From NCBI GenBank assembly GCA_029747015.1, contig JAKOGI010001576.1:2501-66500 (forward strand): a stretch of 64,000 nucleotides of DNA, read 5' to 3'. The notes under the pieces are model-generated. The model saw nothing but the letters and a program-made list of their open reading frames with translations, was not told the origin of the DNA and ran no database searches. Of the stretch, positions 13,831 through 26,636 are shown one piece after another; position 1 is the first letter of the stretch; the number at the start of each line of letters is the position of its first letter. Source of the DNA: Carnegiea gigantea (Eukaryota > Streptophyta > Magnoliopsida > Caryophyllales > Cactaceae). The position numbers and the translations under genes are program-made.

Positions 13831-14120
13831 TGGCGTTATTGCAAGGGAATAAGATTCCTTAGGTATCATAACTAGAAGTGTGGTCGGAGGCTAGAGTTTT
13901 GTTTTGTTTTGTTCAATTATTGTTATTCTTTCTTGAGTCGGCTTAGCTCCTTTGGTAGTACTTTTTGTTGCATGCACAAAAGAAGCCAACGTTTAGGTGA
14001 TTTAACCCCCTTTGACCTCGAGATTGAAGCTACTTTTAGGGCTCGCCAACAACGTGCAAGAAGCCAAAGTAGGCAAGGAAGGCAAACTCAAGAAGCCAAC
14101 ATGAATCCCGCCACTTTGCA

Positions 14121-14870
14121 ATGGCGGATCCAAGCAGCATTCCATCTAGCGTCGTGAGACCTACAGTTAAGGCCAACAATTTTCAATTCAACCCAGCGTT
14201 CATCACCTTATTTCAACAAGACCAATTTGGGGGATGCATAATGGAGAACCCCAATAACCACATCATTTCTTTCTTGGAGAAGTGTGACATGATCAAGATG
14301 AACGTGTCCTCCAATCACGTCATCCGGTTGAGGCTATTTCCTTTCTTTTTGAAGGGCAAGGCCAAGTCTTGGCTTTTAAACTCGTATGCCAATTTGTTCA
14401 TTACTTAGGATGGTCTCTCCAAGGCATTCTCATGCAAGTATTTCCCTCTCAGGAAGACCACCGAACTCCAGAATGATATCACCTCCTTCTCTCAAATGGA
14501 GGGTGCGTCTCTTTATGAGGCATAGAAGTGGTTCAAACAACTCCAATGGAGTGCCCCGACCATAGCATCCTGGATTGGTTATTGGTCCAAACATTCTACA
14601 ATGATTTTTAACAACCTATAAAGATCTCAATTAATGCGGCCGCCGGAGGCGCTCTTATGGCCAAACCCATCAATGAAGCCAAGCAACTACTTGAAAATAT
14701 GGCATCCAACAACTATCATTGGGCAAGTGAATGGGGTCATCCCAAGAAAGGAGGATGGCATAAGATTGATACCTTCATTATGCTTGTAAGTAAGGTTGAC
14801 GCACTTTTCAAAAAGGTAGATTGACTTCAACCTACTCCTTTTCATGGTGGCACCCTTAATAGGTCATTTT
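14121..14870 (+). pseudogene. gag of the Athila-like element
   Basis: Retrotransposon gag (capsid) domain. Seen: NNFQFNPAFITLFQQDQFGG, then HIISFLEKCDMIKMN and IRLRLFPFFLKGKAKSWLLN, broken by TAG at 14406-14408; the remainder to about 14860 continues with stops (EAKQLLENMASNNYHW near 14680). The upstream leader frame from about 13909 may be the N-terminus. Function in an intact element is particle assembly around the RNA. Confidence 0.7.
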
Positions 14871-15649
14871 GGCAAAGCAGGTGTTTGTGAAGTGTTTGGA
14901 ATTCAAGGGCATAGTGGGAATGAGTGCCATCTTGGTCATTCATTTTAAGATCAAACCGCTAAATAAGCCAATGCCCTCAAACTTTAACAATAGACCACAA
15001 AAAGATCCCTACTCCAATACCTTTAATCCAAGTTGGAGACACCACCAAAATTTCTCCTATAAAATCCAAATCCCCCTCCTCATCATCCCTCAAAAAATCA
15101 TCCTAATCCTCTCGATTTCCAGTACCATGCTCCTCAAATTCAACATCCACAACCTCCACCTCAAGTCGAACTTGGAGAACTTAATGGAGCGGTTCATTCA
15201 AAATCAACCTAAGACAAACGAGGCTCTTGGTGAGACCGCGAGCCAAATCAATACCAGTTTGAGAGCATGTCCACAAACCAAAAGATCATGGAGACTCAAT
15301 TAGCTCAAATTACCTAACAAGTGAACCACCTATCTTGAGCTCAAGCACACCTTCCGGGCTAACCGAAGGCAAACCCCAAGGGGCATATTAATGCCATCAT
15401 CTTAAGGATGGAAAGCAACTTGATGAGCCAAAAGGACCTCATGGGGAGGAGGATTTGGTGAAAGACAAGGGCAATAAAATATTGAAGGAAAAGGATGATT
15501 TGGTCCCAAAAAGTGGAGAGCAAGACAAGCATGAGGAGACCACAAAGCCTAGGCCAGTTGAGCCTTATTGTCCACTGATTCCTTTCCCTTAAAGGCTTCC
15601 AAGGCCAAACGTGAGGCCAAGTTTTAGAAATTTCTAGAGGGACTCAAGA

Positions 15650-16200
15650 AGTTGCAAATCAATATCCTATTCTTGGATGTCATCTTCGAGATGTCTTCTT
15701 ATGCCAAGTTTCTAATAGAGATGCTCTCTAACAAAAGGAAACTTCAAGAAAATGTCATCGTTTCCCTCGCAGAGAAGTGCAGTGCTATCCTCCCCAACAA
15801 GCTCCCACCCAAGCTCAAACATCTGGGAGCTTTTCCATTCCTTATGTCGTTGGGGATATCACCATAAGCGTAGCATTATGTGACCTTGGAGCAAGTGTGA
15901 GCTTTATGCCTCACTCAATATCCAAGAGGCTCCATGTAAGGGAACTGAAGCCCACTACAATATCAATACAACTTGCGGATCATTCTGTTAAGTACCCCAA
16001 TGAAGTTCTTAAGGATGTGCCCCTTTAAGTTGGGAAATTCTTCATCCTTGGTGTTATGGAGATGGAGGAAGACCCTTAAAAACGTATCATCCTAGGGCGC
16101 CCTTTCCTAGCCACGGCCAGTGCAATGATCGATGTAAAGAACGAGAGGCTATCCCTACAAGTTGGTGAGGAGAAGCTTGAATTCAATCTTTCACAAGATA
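15650..16200 (+). pseudogene. aspartic protease region of the Athila-like element
   Basis: Reads KFLIEMLSNKRKL, then GSFSIPYVVGD, ALCDLGASVSFMP (active-site DLGAS, equal to the DTGA/DSGA motif), KPTTISIQLADHS, and after a stop at 16027 IILGRPFLATASAMIDV. Two frames and one in-frame stop make it inactive. The LGRPFL motif downstream of the protease is typical of gypsy elements. Confidence 0.75.
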
Positions 16201-16559
16201 TAGCTTCCCCCTCCCTGAAGGATGTGTGCTACCAGATTGATGTACTTGCAAAGGTAGTACTTAAGGAGATAAGAGCTCTTAGCCCTCCCTCGGACTCTCT
16301 TGAGGTGTGCTTGATTGACACTTGTGGAAACGGAGTTGACCCTGATCCGAATGAAGAAAAGGAGGTGTATGTGAGGATCCTCAACTCGGGCCAACCATAC
16401 CTCTCTTGACACCATTCAAGGGAGATTCTCTATGTGGAGGTTTAACCCTCCAATGAAAACAAGAAGAGTGCTCCCAAGGTGAAATTAAAGCCCCTACCTT
16501 CTCATCTAAGGTATGAATTTTTTTGGTTCAAATCGTACTTTTGCCATAGTGCTAAACTT

Positions 16560-17900
16560 AATGGTGCCCAAATTGAGAAATTGTTGAGTGTGCATCAAAA
16601 GCATAAACCATCTAGACAGCCTCAACATTGTTTGAATCCCAACATGCAAGAGGTTGTTAAGAAGGAGGTTGTCAAGCTACTCGATGCCGGAATCAACTGT
16701 TCAATTTCGAACAGTGATTGGGTAAGTCTGATGCAAGTAGTTCCTAAGAAAGGGGGTATGACCATTGTCAAGAATGAATGAGATGAACTCATATCTACTA
16801 GAACGGTCATGGGATGATGTATGTGCATTGACTATAGAAAACTTAATGATGCCGCGTGGAAAGACCATTCCCCCTTTCCGTGATCAAATTTTGAAACGGT
16901 TAGCTAGGCATTCTTTCTTCTGTTACTTGGATGGATACTGAGGATTCTTCCAAATCCCTATCCACCTAAGTGGCCAAGATAAAACCACTCTTACATACCC
17001 CTATGGGACTTTTGCATGTTGTAGAATGCCATTTCGGCTATGTAATGTCCCAGCTATCTTCCAAAGGTGTATGCTCATCATTTTCTCCGACTATGTTGAG
17101 AGCACAATAGAGGTTTTTATGGATGATTTCTCAGTCTATGGAGGCACTTTTAATTTATACATGGATAACTTGGCTAAAGAGTTCCATAGATGCAAAGAAG
17201 TCAACTTGGTCCTAAATTGAGAAAAGTGTCATTTTATGGTACGAAAAGGTGTGGTTTTTGGGCATGTGGTTTCACATAGGGGTATTGGGGTTGATAAAGC
17301 AGACATAGAGTCTATAGAGCACCTACCACCCTCCACTTGTGCCAAATGGGTGAGAAGCTTCCTTAGGCAAGCGGGTTTCTACTGCCATTTCATAAAGGAT
17401 TTCTCTAAAATCGCTAAGCCTCTCACTTTGCTCTTGGCCAAGATACCCCGATTTATTTTTACTAATTAGTGTCTTGAAGCATTTCACATAAAAGACCTCC
17501 TTATCACCGCCTTCATCATCCAACCGCCCGATTAGAGCCTTCACTTTCAGGATTATGTGTGATGCTACTGACCATGCGGTCGGGGCGTTTTTGGGCCACA
17601 AAGAGGCCAGAAACCTTATGTCATCTATTATGTTAGCAAGACGCTTGATGAGGCTTAAAAAGACTACACCATCACCAAGAAGACGTTGCTTGCAGTGGTG
17701 TATGCAATTGAGAAATTTCGACCATATCTCTTATGCTCCAAGGTCATTGTGTGCACCCACCATTTTGCCCTTAAGCATCTCCTAGACAAGAAGGACTTTG
17801 AGCCACGTCTACTTCGTTGGATCCTCCTTCTCCAAGAGTTTCCATTTGAAATCCGAGGAAAGGCACCTAGAATGTGGTGCCTTGCTTACCGATTCCAGTT
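16560..17900 (+). pseudogene. RT and RNase H of the Athila-like element
   Basis: RT fingers start near 16620 (NMQEVVKKEVVKLLDAG), with WVSLMQVVPKKGG and CIDYRKLNDA near 16820, MPFRLCNVPAIFQRCM at 17026 and the catalytic FMDDFSVYG at 17119. The thumb continues with LRQAGFYCHFIKDFSKIAKP. RNase H begins with CDATDHAVGAFLG at 17558 and continues in another frame with [15 protein letters not shown]. The FMDD box is intact, but at least four frame breaks or stops disrupt the polyprotein. Confidence 0.8.
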
Positions 17901-18099
17901 ATGGATGACAAAGACTGTGACTTGCCAATTAACGATTCTTTCCCGGATGACCTCTTGCTAGCCTTGGAAATGTCGAGTCCTCCTTGGTAAACGGATTTGG
18001 TGAATTATTAGGCATGTGGGATGATACCGCCGGATATGAACTCCAATCAAAAGAAGCGGCTTTTCTACCAAGCCAAATCATATTTGGGGAGGATCCTTG

Positions 18100-19270
18100 C
18101 TTGTATAAGGCTTGTGGAGATGGTATAATATGGAGATGCATGCCCGAGGAGGAGACCAATTCCATCATCTCTCATTGTCATGACTTGCATTGCGGAAGGC
18201 ATGCAAGCGTTGATAAGAATGCAACCAAGATCCTTAAAGCCAGTTTTTATTAGCCTACATTCTTCTAGGATGTGCACAGACATGTCCGAGCTTGTGATCG
18301 ATGTCAACAGACCAGGAATTTGTCTAGGCGAAATGAAATGCCCCTAAACTACATACTTGAAGTGAAATCTTTGATGTATGGGGAAAGATATCATGGGCTC
18401 CGTCCCATCCTCCCGCGGAAATAAGTATATCTTGGTCACCGTCGACTTTGTCTCCAAGTGGGTGGAGGCCATTGCTAGCCCCACCAATGACTCCCGAGTG
18501 GTAGTTCGGCTCTTCAAGAAGATAATTTTTCCTTGTTTTGGAGTCCTCCGAGTCCTCATTAGTTACAATGGTGCTCATTTCATTAAGAAGAAACTTCAAG
18601 CTTTATTGACAAATTATGGGGTGCATCATAAATACAGGCTTGGCTACCACCCCAAAACAAGTGGCTAAGTGGAGATCTCCAACTGGGAAATCGAGATTAT
18701 TTTGGCGAAAATGGTTGCAAGATTAAGAAAACATTAGACGAACAAGCTTGATGGTGCTCTATGGGCTTATCGTACGGTTTTCAAGACTTATATATTAGCA
18801 CTACACCATTTAAGTTGATTTATGGTAAACCATACCACCTCCCATCGAGTTAGAGCATAAGGCCTATTAGGCCACCAAATTTCTTAATTTTGATTTAAAG
18901 GTCGTGGGAGAAAAGAGTTTACTTCAATTGAACGAGCTTAAAGAGATCCGCTCCAACGCTTATGAAAGTTTAAGAATTTACAATGAGAGGATGGAAAGGT
19001 GGCATGACGACCATATCCACCGAAGGGAATTCCAGGTTGGTGATTTAGTCATCCTCTTCGGCTCAAGGTTGAAGTTATTCCCAGGTAAACTCTATTCGAG
19101 GTGGTCGGGTCCTTTGAGGTGAAGAAGGTCTTCCCATATGGCACCATTGAAATTTGGACGGAGGCCACAGGCACTTTCAAAGTGAACATATCACGGCTCA
19201 AGCATTACATTACCGGTGAGCCAATTGACGGGAAGGTCACCCACGACCTCCCCGATGATGCTGCTTCTTG
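18100..19270 (+). pseudogene. integrase of the Athila-like element, catalytic Asp lost
   Basis: The zinc-binding HHCC region appears at about 18171-18310 (HCHDLHCGRH ... CDRCQ). The catalytic core reads VPSSRGNKYILVTVDFVSKW, then LISYNGAHF where SDNG is expected, so the second catalytic Asp is Tyr. HPKTSG is followed by a stop where the family has GQAE. The C-terminal part RREFQVGDLVILFGSRLKLFPGKL runs to about 19122. This copy could not integrate by itself. Confidence 0.75.
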
Positions 19271-19567
19271 AAATTCGTTCATGATCAAGCTCATGACCTT
19301 AAAAGAGCACTTTTCGAGAGGCACCCTGGACCCTCCTCTTGGCTTTTGACTCAAATAAGGAGGGGTTACCTAAAAATGAAAAAAAAAATTAGAGTGCTTG
19401 AAATTGCGCAAGCAACCGATAGGTCGTCGACTGTGCGACGGTCGTCACCTGGACCTACAAGATTTGAAGGAGAAATTCCAGGAAGTGACGACAGCACCGA
19501 GTTGCCATCGTGACAGGCCATCACCAGCCTATGGCACTCCTTCTTTTCTCCTTCTTTCTACCGGCGA

Positions 19568-21483
19568 AGCAAAGATTTGAAGGAGAAATTGAGGCAGACA
19601 AAGCAAAGGTCGAGGCGGTTCAAAATTGGCCCACGCTGAAAAGCATACATGACGTCTGTAGCTTCCACCAACTTGCTACTTTCTACCGGCATTTTATTCA
19701 GGATTTCAGTACTATTACAGCGCCAATGACCGAGGTGCTTAAGGGCACATCTTTTAGATGGACCCCTAAAGCACAAGTGGCCTTTGAAGAAGTGAAGACC
19801 AAGCTAACGCAAGCACCGGTATTAGCTCTTCCCTGTTTTGAGAAAGTGTTCAAGGTGGAGTGCGACGCATCTGGCGTTGGTATTGGAGGTGTTCTTACTC
19901 AAGAAGGTAAACCATTAGCCTTCTGCAGTGAGAAACTGTGTGATTCAAGGCGAAAATACTCCACTTACGATAAAGAATTTTATGCCATTGTTTAATGTTT
20001 GGAGCACTGGAGTCATTATCTTATGGCCAACGAGTTTATTTTACACATTCTAATCACGAGGCTTTGAAGCATATTCAAGGCCCGCACAAATTAAACTCCA
20101 AGCATGCTAAGTGGGTCGAGTTTCTCCAATCATTTCATTTTATTATACGGCATAAATCAGGTAAGCTGAATAAAGGCGATGATGCCTTATCCAGGAGATA
20201 TCTGTTACTCTCCCAGGTAGATGCTTGTGTCCTGGGTTTCGAGCATCTAAAATTGTTATATTCAGATGATGAAGACTTCGGGGAGCTTTATGGTGCATGT
20301 CAAAAGCACCCCAAAGATGACTATTTGATTCAAGAAGGATTTCTCTTTAAGGGTGCATGGCTGTGTGTACCTAAATGCAGCACCCGGGAGGTTCTAATTC
20401 GAGAAGTTCACGGCGGTTCTTTAGTCGGTCACTATGGTGAGACTAAAGCTCTTACCATCTTGAAAGAGCATTATTTCTGGCCCGAGATGCAAAAAAATGT
20501 TCAAGATTTGCTGAGGCGATGCGCAACTTGTCAAGTGGCTAAGGTCACTTACTCCTGTAGCGGTTATATACGCCACTTCATGTTCCGACCCAACCTTGGG
20601 TGGACGTGAGTATGGATTTCATTCTAGGCTTGCCTACAACACAGCGAGGCAAAGATTCGATCTTTGTGGTGGTAGACTAGTTCTCAAAGATGGCCCATTT
20701 CATAGCCTGCAACAAAACTAATGATGCTACTAATATTGCCGAGTTGTATGTCAAGGAAGTGACTAGACTACATGGTATTCCTCGATCTATTGTTTCAAAT
20801 TTGGATATTAATTTTCTAAGTCATTTCTGGGTCACGTTATTGAAGAAATTGTGGACAAAAATCAAATACAGCACGACATGTCGTCCCCAAACTGGCAGTC
20901 AGACTGAGGTAACAAATCGAACCCTGGGAACACTCCTCAAGACTTTGATTTCGCCCCAGTCCAAGAAAGCTTGGGATCTTCTGTTACCACATGCAGTTGG
21001 CTTATAACAAAGCCCATAGTCGAGCAACTGGTGTGTCTTCAATTAAGGTAGTATATGGGATCGACCCCATAACTCCCTTAGATTTGACACCATGGAGCAA
21101 AATCCAAGTGCAAATGCCGAAGAACAAGTCAAGGAAATCTAAAAACTGCATGACCGGGTTAGAAATAAAATTGAGCAGTCTAACCTATCTTATTCTACTC
21201 AAGCTAATAGGAGAAGAAAGCAAAAAATGTTCCAGCCAGGTGATTTAGCGTGGATCCATCTCCCAAAAGAGCATTTTCCAGCTAAACATAAAAACAAATT
21301 GATGCTAAGAGCAGATGGTCCATTCGAGATCCTAGAACGCATCAATGGCAATGCCTACAAGGTGGATCTCCCTGGAGACTACGGAGTTTCAGCTATGTTC
21401 AACGTAGCCGATTTGAGCCCATAGGAAGAAGATGATTACCTGTACAATTTGAGGTCAAATCATATCAAACAAGGGGAGGATTA
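19568..21483 (+). mobile_element. 5'-truncated second gypsy element (RT end, RNase H, integrase)
   Basis: It starts within the RT thumb ([20 protein letters not shown]), then RNase H with [18 protein letters not shown] and [12 protein letters not shown], followed by a stop at 19993-19995 and continuation as SNHEALKHIQG and KHAKWVEFLQSFHF. Integrase HHCC (VHGGSLVGHYG ... CATCQVAK, 20407-20548) is followed by the core from about 20605; the motif SNLDINFLSHFW replaces SDRD, losing the catalytic Asp. The C-terminal GDLAWIHLPKEHFP and GPFEILERINGNAYKVDLPG (21243-21370) ends at TAG 21422-21424. A purine tract ACAAGGGGAGGA at 21469-21480 marks the LTR start. No chromodomain is seen. Confidence 0.8.
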
Positions 21484-22880
21484 TGTAATTCAGTCATACA
21501 CATCCCAGTTAAATTCCCCAAGTCAAGGTAGTCCAGTTACCTAGCTCCAGTAAAAGGAACAACTCCCGTTTTGCAAGCCACCAAGGCGACGGTACCCGGG
21601 TTCACCCCCTTGCAAGTGCCCGGTTTTTTTTTGTTATGTTCCAGATTAAATGACATCCAAATATTATAATTCTTTTTTTTTAGTCAGCTTAGGATGTCTA
21701 GTTTACAAGCATGTTAAGCAAGCAAGAACGCAAGCACGATACAAGGTCCAATTCAGCCCATTTTGTCAAGCTGCTCGCTAGGCGCCTAAAATTGCACGGT
21801 TGAAAAGATCATGGTGATTAAGCCCCTTAATGATGTCCAAATTTAGATTTTCCAAAAGAGGGAGTTTCTAGATATCTTGAGGTTTTCCCCCATGGAAGGA
21901 AACCAAGGATTACTCAACAACACGAGGTGTCACTTGCTGCACAAAAAACCTGTCCACATGGCTCCTCTCCGATCGATTGCTTAACCAAGGAGTTTTTCCC
22001 TTCTAGGTGGGTTTTCTCCACCAAGGTGTGTGCTAGCTTGGCTAGTTATTTAAGCTTAGTCACTATAGTCACTATGTGACTCATGACTGAAGAGAGTGCC
22101 ACCTGGAAGAGGAAGAATGAGCCACTTTGCACAGCCACATTTGAACACCATGGCGTGAGGTGGCACACATGTAACACCTTTGCCCTTTCGATGTGGTAGC
22201 CGTGTATGATTAGTTTCCAAGGGAGGAAACATGACTCATTCAGCCTAGAATCATCAAGGAATAGCTTAAGTTAATCATTTTTTAGCTATTACACTCTTTT
22301 TGTTCATGCTTGATTCATCTAAGAGCTAAACCATATACTTAGCTAATTAATGTACTTAGTGAATTTCCTAACCATTAAGTAATCTCCTAATAGGTTACCT
22401 AGTGAGTGAGGAAATCTTTTAGGCATGCCATATAAAAGGGCATGGCCGTTCATTTGTACTCAGTGATGTTTAAGTGAAATCTGAAGTTGAGTTTGAAACT
22501 CCTCGGTGTTGTGACTTGAAATCTCTACTTACTTATCTCTAATTAGGCCAATTAGAGTGGTGTTCAAGTGAGTCTTAGCCTTGATTAGATGGTGAAATCT
22601 ATATCCTAATCTAAGATTAAGGGCCCTGAAACAGTTCTTAGTTGTGAAAGCTATATCTAAGAAACGTTTGAGTTCTATCGATCTTTCAGTTTTCAAGCCT
22701 CTGAACCTTGTTCAAGGCACACCTTTCTCTTCTCTTGCCCACGCCATTTCCATCCTTTTCTCCCTAAACACTTGAGCTTTCCTTTCATTCCCTTCTTTTC
22801 CCAGTGTGGTACATCAGGGAATTAGCTGTACATTAGTGGGGCCAGTGAGTCAATAGGAGGCTTACAAAATTATCCTAGAA
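21484..22880 (+). repeat. Probable 3' LTR of the second gypsy element
   Basis: Begins with TGTAATTCAG directly after the purine tract. It has a promoter-like TATAAAAG at about 22431 and an R-U5-type block (GGTGTTCAAGTGAGTCTTA; GATTAAGGGCCCT) near 22560-22630. The same blocks, in the same order and with a TATA at about 45951, occur at 45.3-46.2 kb, showing two members of one LTR family. The right border is not certain. Confidence 0.6.
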
Positions 22881-25040
22881 AAATAAATTATGATGCTTAA
22901 GATAATTATAATCACTATAAGTTGTATTTTTCAGGATTCATCATCTATCTTCTAGAAAGCCTTGAGTAGGCTCTACTCCTCCAACAGAGGTGCCGCCACT
23001 TGTCGACTCTTTTTTTATGTGTGAAAAACTATCCCATGCTGATTAATCTCCAAAATTACAACTGTAACTTCCTGAATTAAGCCTACAATCAGAACCGTGT
23101 ATTTTCCTGTCCTGGACCGACCCTTACTCGGTATTTAGCCCATAACTTTCTCAATTATTGGAGTTTGAGTGCGATTCAAGACTCGTTAGAAAATAGACAT
23201 TTGAGGCTTTCCATCTATGTATGGTTTGCATAATTTAGATGATGGGGATCAAGCCAAGACTGATCAAAGCCACATGCCTACTCTTCAAGCAAGCCAAGAA
23301 AAGAGTGTAAGAGCACAAGGATTAACTCAAATGATCAAAGACATATTGGCGGCCCAAACTGTTTTTGAACCTATATAGTAGCCCGGCTTTGTAAGCTTGA
23401 TTATTCAAGCCTAAGAAGAGATTAGGGAGTTGCAATTCAACTTTTTGAGAGCCTTTTTGTGTCAGCTTTGAGGGCATGAAAAGAGTTCTAGTTAAATCGT
23501 GGAGAGACAAGTTAAATTGGGCTATTTGCAAAGTGTTGCAGAAACTGTTTCAGTCTGCACTAGCTGCACCTTTTACCCTATGTCTCCCAAACGGAAGCTC
23601 CAAATCCCTTCCAACTTGAGCCATCTGAAAAGTACGCTTTCTGAGCTTTCCAGATTTGAGTTAGAAACCTAAGAGATATGGTCGTTTGAAGTGGGAGTTT
23701 GTGTTCTAAAAAATTGCTGAAAGGAAAGGAAAATTCACTTTTTAACTTTTGTACTTTCTAACTTTTTGGTCTTTGGTCTTCCCCTCTCCTTTGGCTGCTG
23801 CCCTAGCATTCCTGGGATGTTTGTAAAGGCCATAAGCCACTCTTGGCTATTTATTTGTTGATTTTAAGGTTGTAAAGTCATATTTAATTGTTTATGAAAG
23901 ATTGAGATTGTTCTCTCTCACTTTTACACCCTCTCTTGCTTATCTTTGAATTGGCTATTCAAAGTGGTAATCAAGTGAGTCTTAATCTAATTTAGGGTGG
24001 TGTGTCTTATCCTCAAGTGAGGTTAAGAACCCCAGTTTGCTAAAGGCGGTGTGTCTTATCCTTTAACAAGCTAGAATATCCTCCTTTCTTGCGCTTGAAA
24101 CTGTGGCTAGTTTAAGCTAGTTTCGGTTTCTCTCTTTTTCTTTGTTTTGCCTTGTTTTGTTTTGATCTTTGGTGCTTAAATCTCTCTTTCCCTTACCTTG
24201 CCACATCATTGGAGCTCATTTGCCTGGTTAAATTTGAGCGACAAATGAAGCAAAGTATTCTATCTAGAAACTGAGAATGAGCTAATGAGGTGGTTTGGAA
24301 GGATTACGTGGTTAACTCCTTATTTAAGGCTACTATTGGCCCACCCACCTACCAAAACCCTAATTGCACTTTCTCAAAGGCCCCAAGTCAATATTGACAT
24401 AGGGGAACCTAGTTCTTGATCTAGGGCCAATATTGTGCCAACTTGGTTCATGACCCTCACTAGTGAGAGTAGGCCCAAACTCGGAACTTGATCCGCATCA
24501 TAAAGTCTACAAATTATTCAAAAATACCACTATTTTTTTATTTTATTTTATTTTTTTGCACCTCTATGTAGTTTAAGTGTTAGAATGCCATGGTAACTAG
24601 CTACTATAGGTTAGTAATAGAAAAATAAAGTTTAATTGGTTTAAACTACTGAAAAAGTAATTAATGAAGGTGAGAAAAGGAAAATTGTATTTTACCGAAC
24701 AGAGCATCACACATGTTGTTACTTTCCTTCATTAAAGCACTCACTCAATTCCTCTTTGGCTATCTCTCTCTCTCTTTCTCTAAACCAAAACCTTGAAAAT
24801 TACAATACCCCAACTGTACCTACAATGTCATAGTCAAATAAGCCTATGCATGATCTACAGGTGCAGGTAGGTAGCCCGAGCTGTTATAGACGACATATTC
24901 TAGATTGTTCTTGTCAAAATCACCTAAGCTTCATAATTCCCAAATCAATTTTGTAGTTGCTTCTTTAATTCAAGCTCAATTTTGAGGTTGGGGGGTGGAA
25001 ACGAAGATCTTGAGGTTTTTAACTAGGCAAAGTTGCTCAA
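22881..25040. other. LTR-like non-coding sequence
   Basis: No gene seen. A second LTR-like block at about 23.1-24.2 kb contains the 'GGTGGTGTGTCTTATCC' type motif twice (near 23997 and 24041), shared with LTRs near 38.2 and 56.75 kb. A CT-rich microsatellite lies near 24762-24780. The stretch 24.2-25.0 kb shows no recognisable feature. Confidence 0.45.
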
Positions 25041-25740
25041 TGTTGCCCAATTCTCATATAACTGGCGAAGGAGCGAATCCACGAGCCGAAGTCCATTTGA
25101 GATCGTCACAGGTCAACAACTGTTGACACCAAGCTCACTTGTCACAGGTTACAAGGGTCCAAGTCCACCTGTCTCCAAGTTCGCCAAGGATTGGAATGAT
25201 TAAGTAGGCATGGCTCGGGCTTACGTAGAGAAGGCATTCAAGAAGATGAACAAGTGGACCAACAAGAAGCGACGTCTGATGGAGTTCCAAGTGAGAGACC
25301 TCGTGCTTGCCAAGATGTACAACCACGCAAAGTTATGTGGTCGACATCAGGATCTTATTCAACGATACGAGGGTCCTTTCCCCAACCTTAAGAAGGTGGG
25401 GACACAACTTACAAGATGGAGTTGCCTCCTAAGATCAAGTATCATCCTGTCTTCAATGTAAGTCTACCTAAACCTTATTATGGAGGCCAATGGAATCCGA
25501 GTCAAAGCGTCTCTCAACGAGCACCCATGGTTATGAAGATACAACATGACAAAGAAGTTGAGGAATTCCCTGCCGATCATGTGGTGCGGCATTCCAACCA
25601 ACCACTAACACACAAACTCCTTATCAAATGGAAGGACTACCTGTAGGTGAAACTAGCTAAGAACCCATCCAACACTTACGGCAATTCAAGGAACAAATAC
25701 AGGTGTTTGAGGACAAGAAGGCAATGAGTACGACGTCAGA
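25041..25740 (+). pseudogene. Chromovirus integrase C-terminus plus chromodomain, truncated
   Basis: Reads SPFEIVTGQQLLTPSSLVTG, then a helical AYVEKAFKKMNKWTNKKRR, FQVRDLVLAKMY, YEGPFPNLKKVG, and in another frame MELPPKIKYHPVFNVS. The chromodomain follows: EVEEFPADHVVRHSN, LTHKLLIKWKDYL, then a stop and an EQIQVFEDKKA-like helix. Two frame changes. By family knowledge the chromodomain guides integration to specific chromatin. A purine tract and TGTCAGGACC at about 25754 suggest the start of its 3' LTR. Confidence 0.75.
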
Positions 25741-25753
25741 TTAGGTGGGAAGG

Positions 25754-26071
25754 ATGTCAGGACCGCTCTAGAATGCCTTAGATTTCTCTAGGATTCTCTA
25801 GAGTTGGAACTAGAGGGTTACACAAGGTTCAACACTATTTCATACTTTCGTAAAATCAAAGGTTCAACACTATTTCATACTTTCGTAGAATCTCGAATAT
25901 TTACATAGAACATTCCGAATGTACAATATTAGCTGTAGGATCAAATTTATCTCGATCGTCCGTGGATGTGTATGTATATCCCCAATGAGGCTCATTAGTA
26001 CATCAAACATTTTCAAGTGCAATACAAGACATCCTCTCAAACTTCCTTGTGCCAACTCTCTCTCTAAATCC

Positions 26072-26106
<35 letters not shown>

Positions 26107-26480
26107 TTGGTGCGTATGTGTTTACGTAAATACTCAAGTCTAAGTCAGCAACACCTAAGGCTTACTAGTAACTAAGGAAAAGTTTTGAGTGAGTTTGCTA
26201 GCACCTCACGAGTTTGAGTTTGAGTTTGAATTTGAGTGAATTATCAAACTATGACACTAGACATGACAAAAACTATAGATCAGAGGATGTCTAATATTCC
26301 CACCCATGCTCATTTATACATGATTTAGAACCAATTGGCAGTAAAATTAGTTCGCAGCTAATGCTTCTTAAAAGATACCAAGCTGCAGAAATAGGATACA
26401 GCCCACCCTCTATAAAATTAGTAAATTGCTAAAACAAATGCCGAAATACACTCAGGCAGTTTGACGGTCAAACTACTAAT
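25754..26480. other. LTR-like remnant and UROD downstream region
   Basis: A tandem duplication of about 30 bp (GGTTCAACACTATTTCATAC repeated) lies at 25828-25890. A (GA)n microsatellite lies at 26076-26104. The left part is likely the LTR of the chromovirus fragment ending at 25740; the right part is the 3' flank of UROD. No gene seen. Confidence 0.45.
26076..26104. repeat. (GA)n microsatellite
   Basis: About 14 GA units downstream of UROD. Confidence 0.9.
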
Positions 26481-26488
26481 TTAGGCTC

Positions 26489-26636
26489 CTAGCCCGCTTG
26501 GCGTGCAAAAAATTCATCGTATTTCAAGCTCCTTGCAACGTCAAAAAAGTGGGCAACAGCTTCTTCAGGTGTTCCTACAAGAACACCATGTCCAAGATTT
26601 AAAATGTGACCCTTCGAGCCTGAACATCTCACAACC
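26489..26636 (-). CDS. HEME: UROD exon 5 (C-terminus)
   Basis: Acceptor ATGGCAG|GGTTGTG at 26637/26636; the first G completes the split Arg codon. Codes [19 protein letters not shown] with His368, then a short non-conserved tail ending GCG GGC TAG at 26491-26489. Intron 4 is 380 bp. No clear polyadenylation signal stands out in the AT-rich sequence that follows on the minus strand. Confidence 0.93.

Larger units (their letters stand above)
13831..19270 (+). mobile_element. Athila-like Ty3/gypsy retrotransposon, decayed, 5' LTR unresolved
   Basis: The internal domain begins with TGGCGTTATTGCAAGGGA at 13831-13848, matching 13 of 18 bases of the tRNA-Asp-type primer site typical of Athila/Tat elements. 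Gag, protease, RT, RNase H and integrase follow in order on the plus strand, all carrying stops or frame changes. Gag wording (QFGG...NPNNHIISFLE; LRLFPFFLKGKAKSWL) and FMDDFSVYG in the RT point to the Athila lineage. After the integrase the element stops abruptly near 19270 against a different gypsy element; no env-like frame or 3' LTR was found. Confidence 0.75.
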
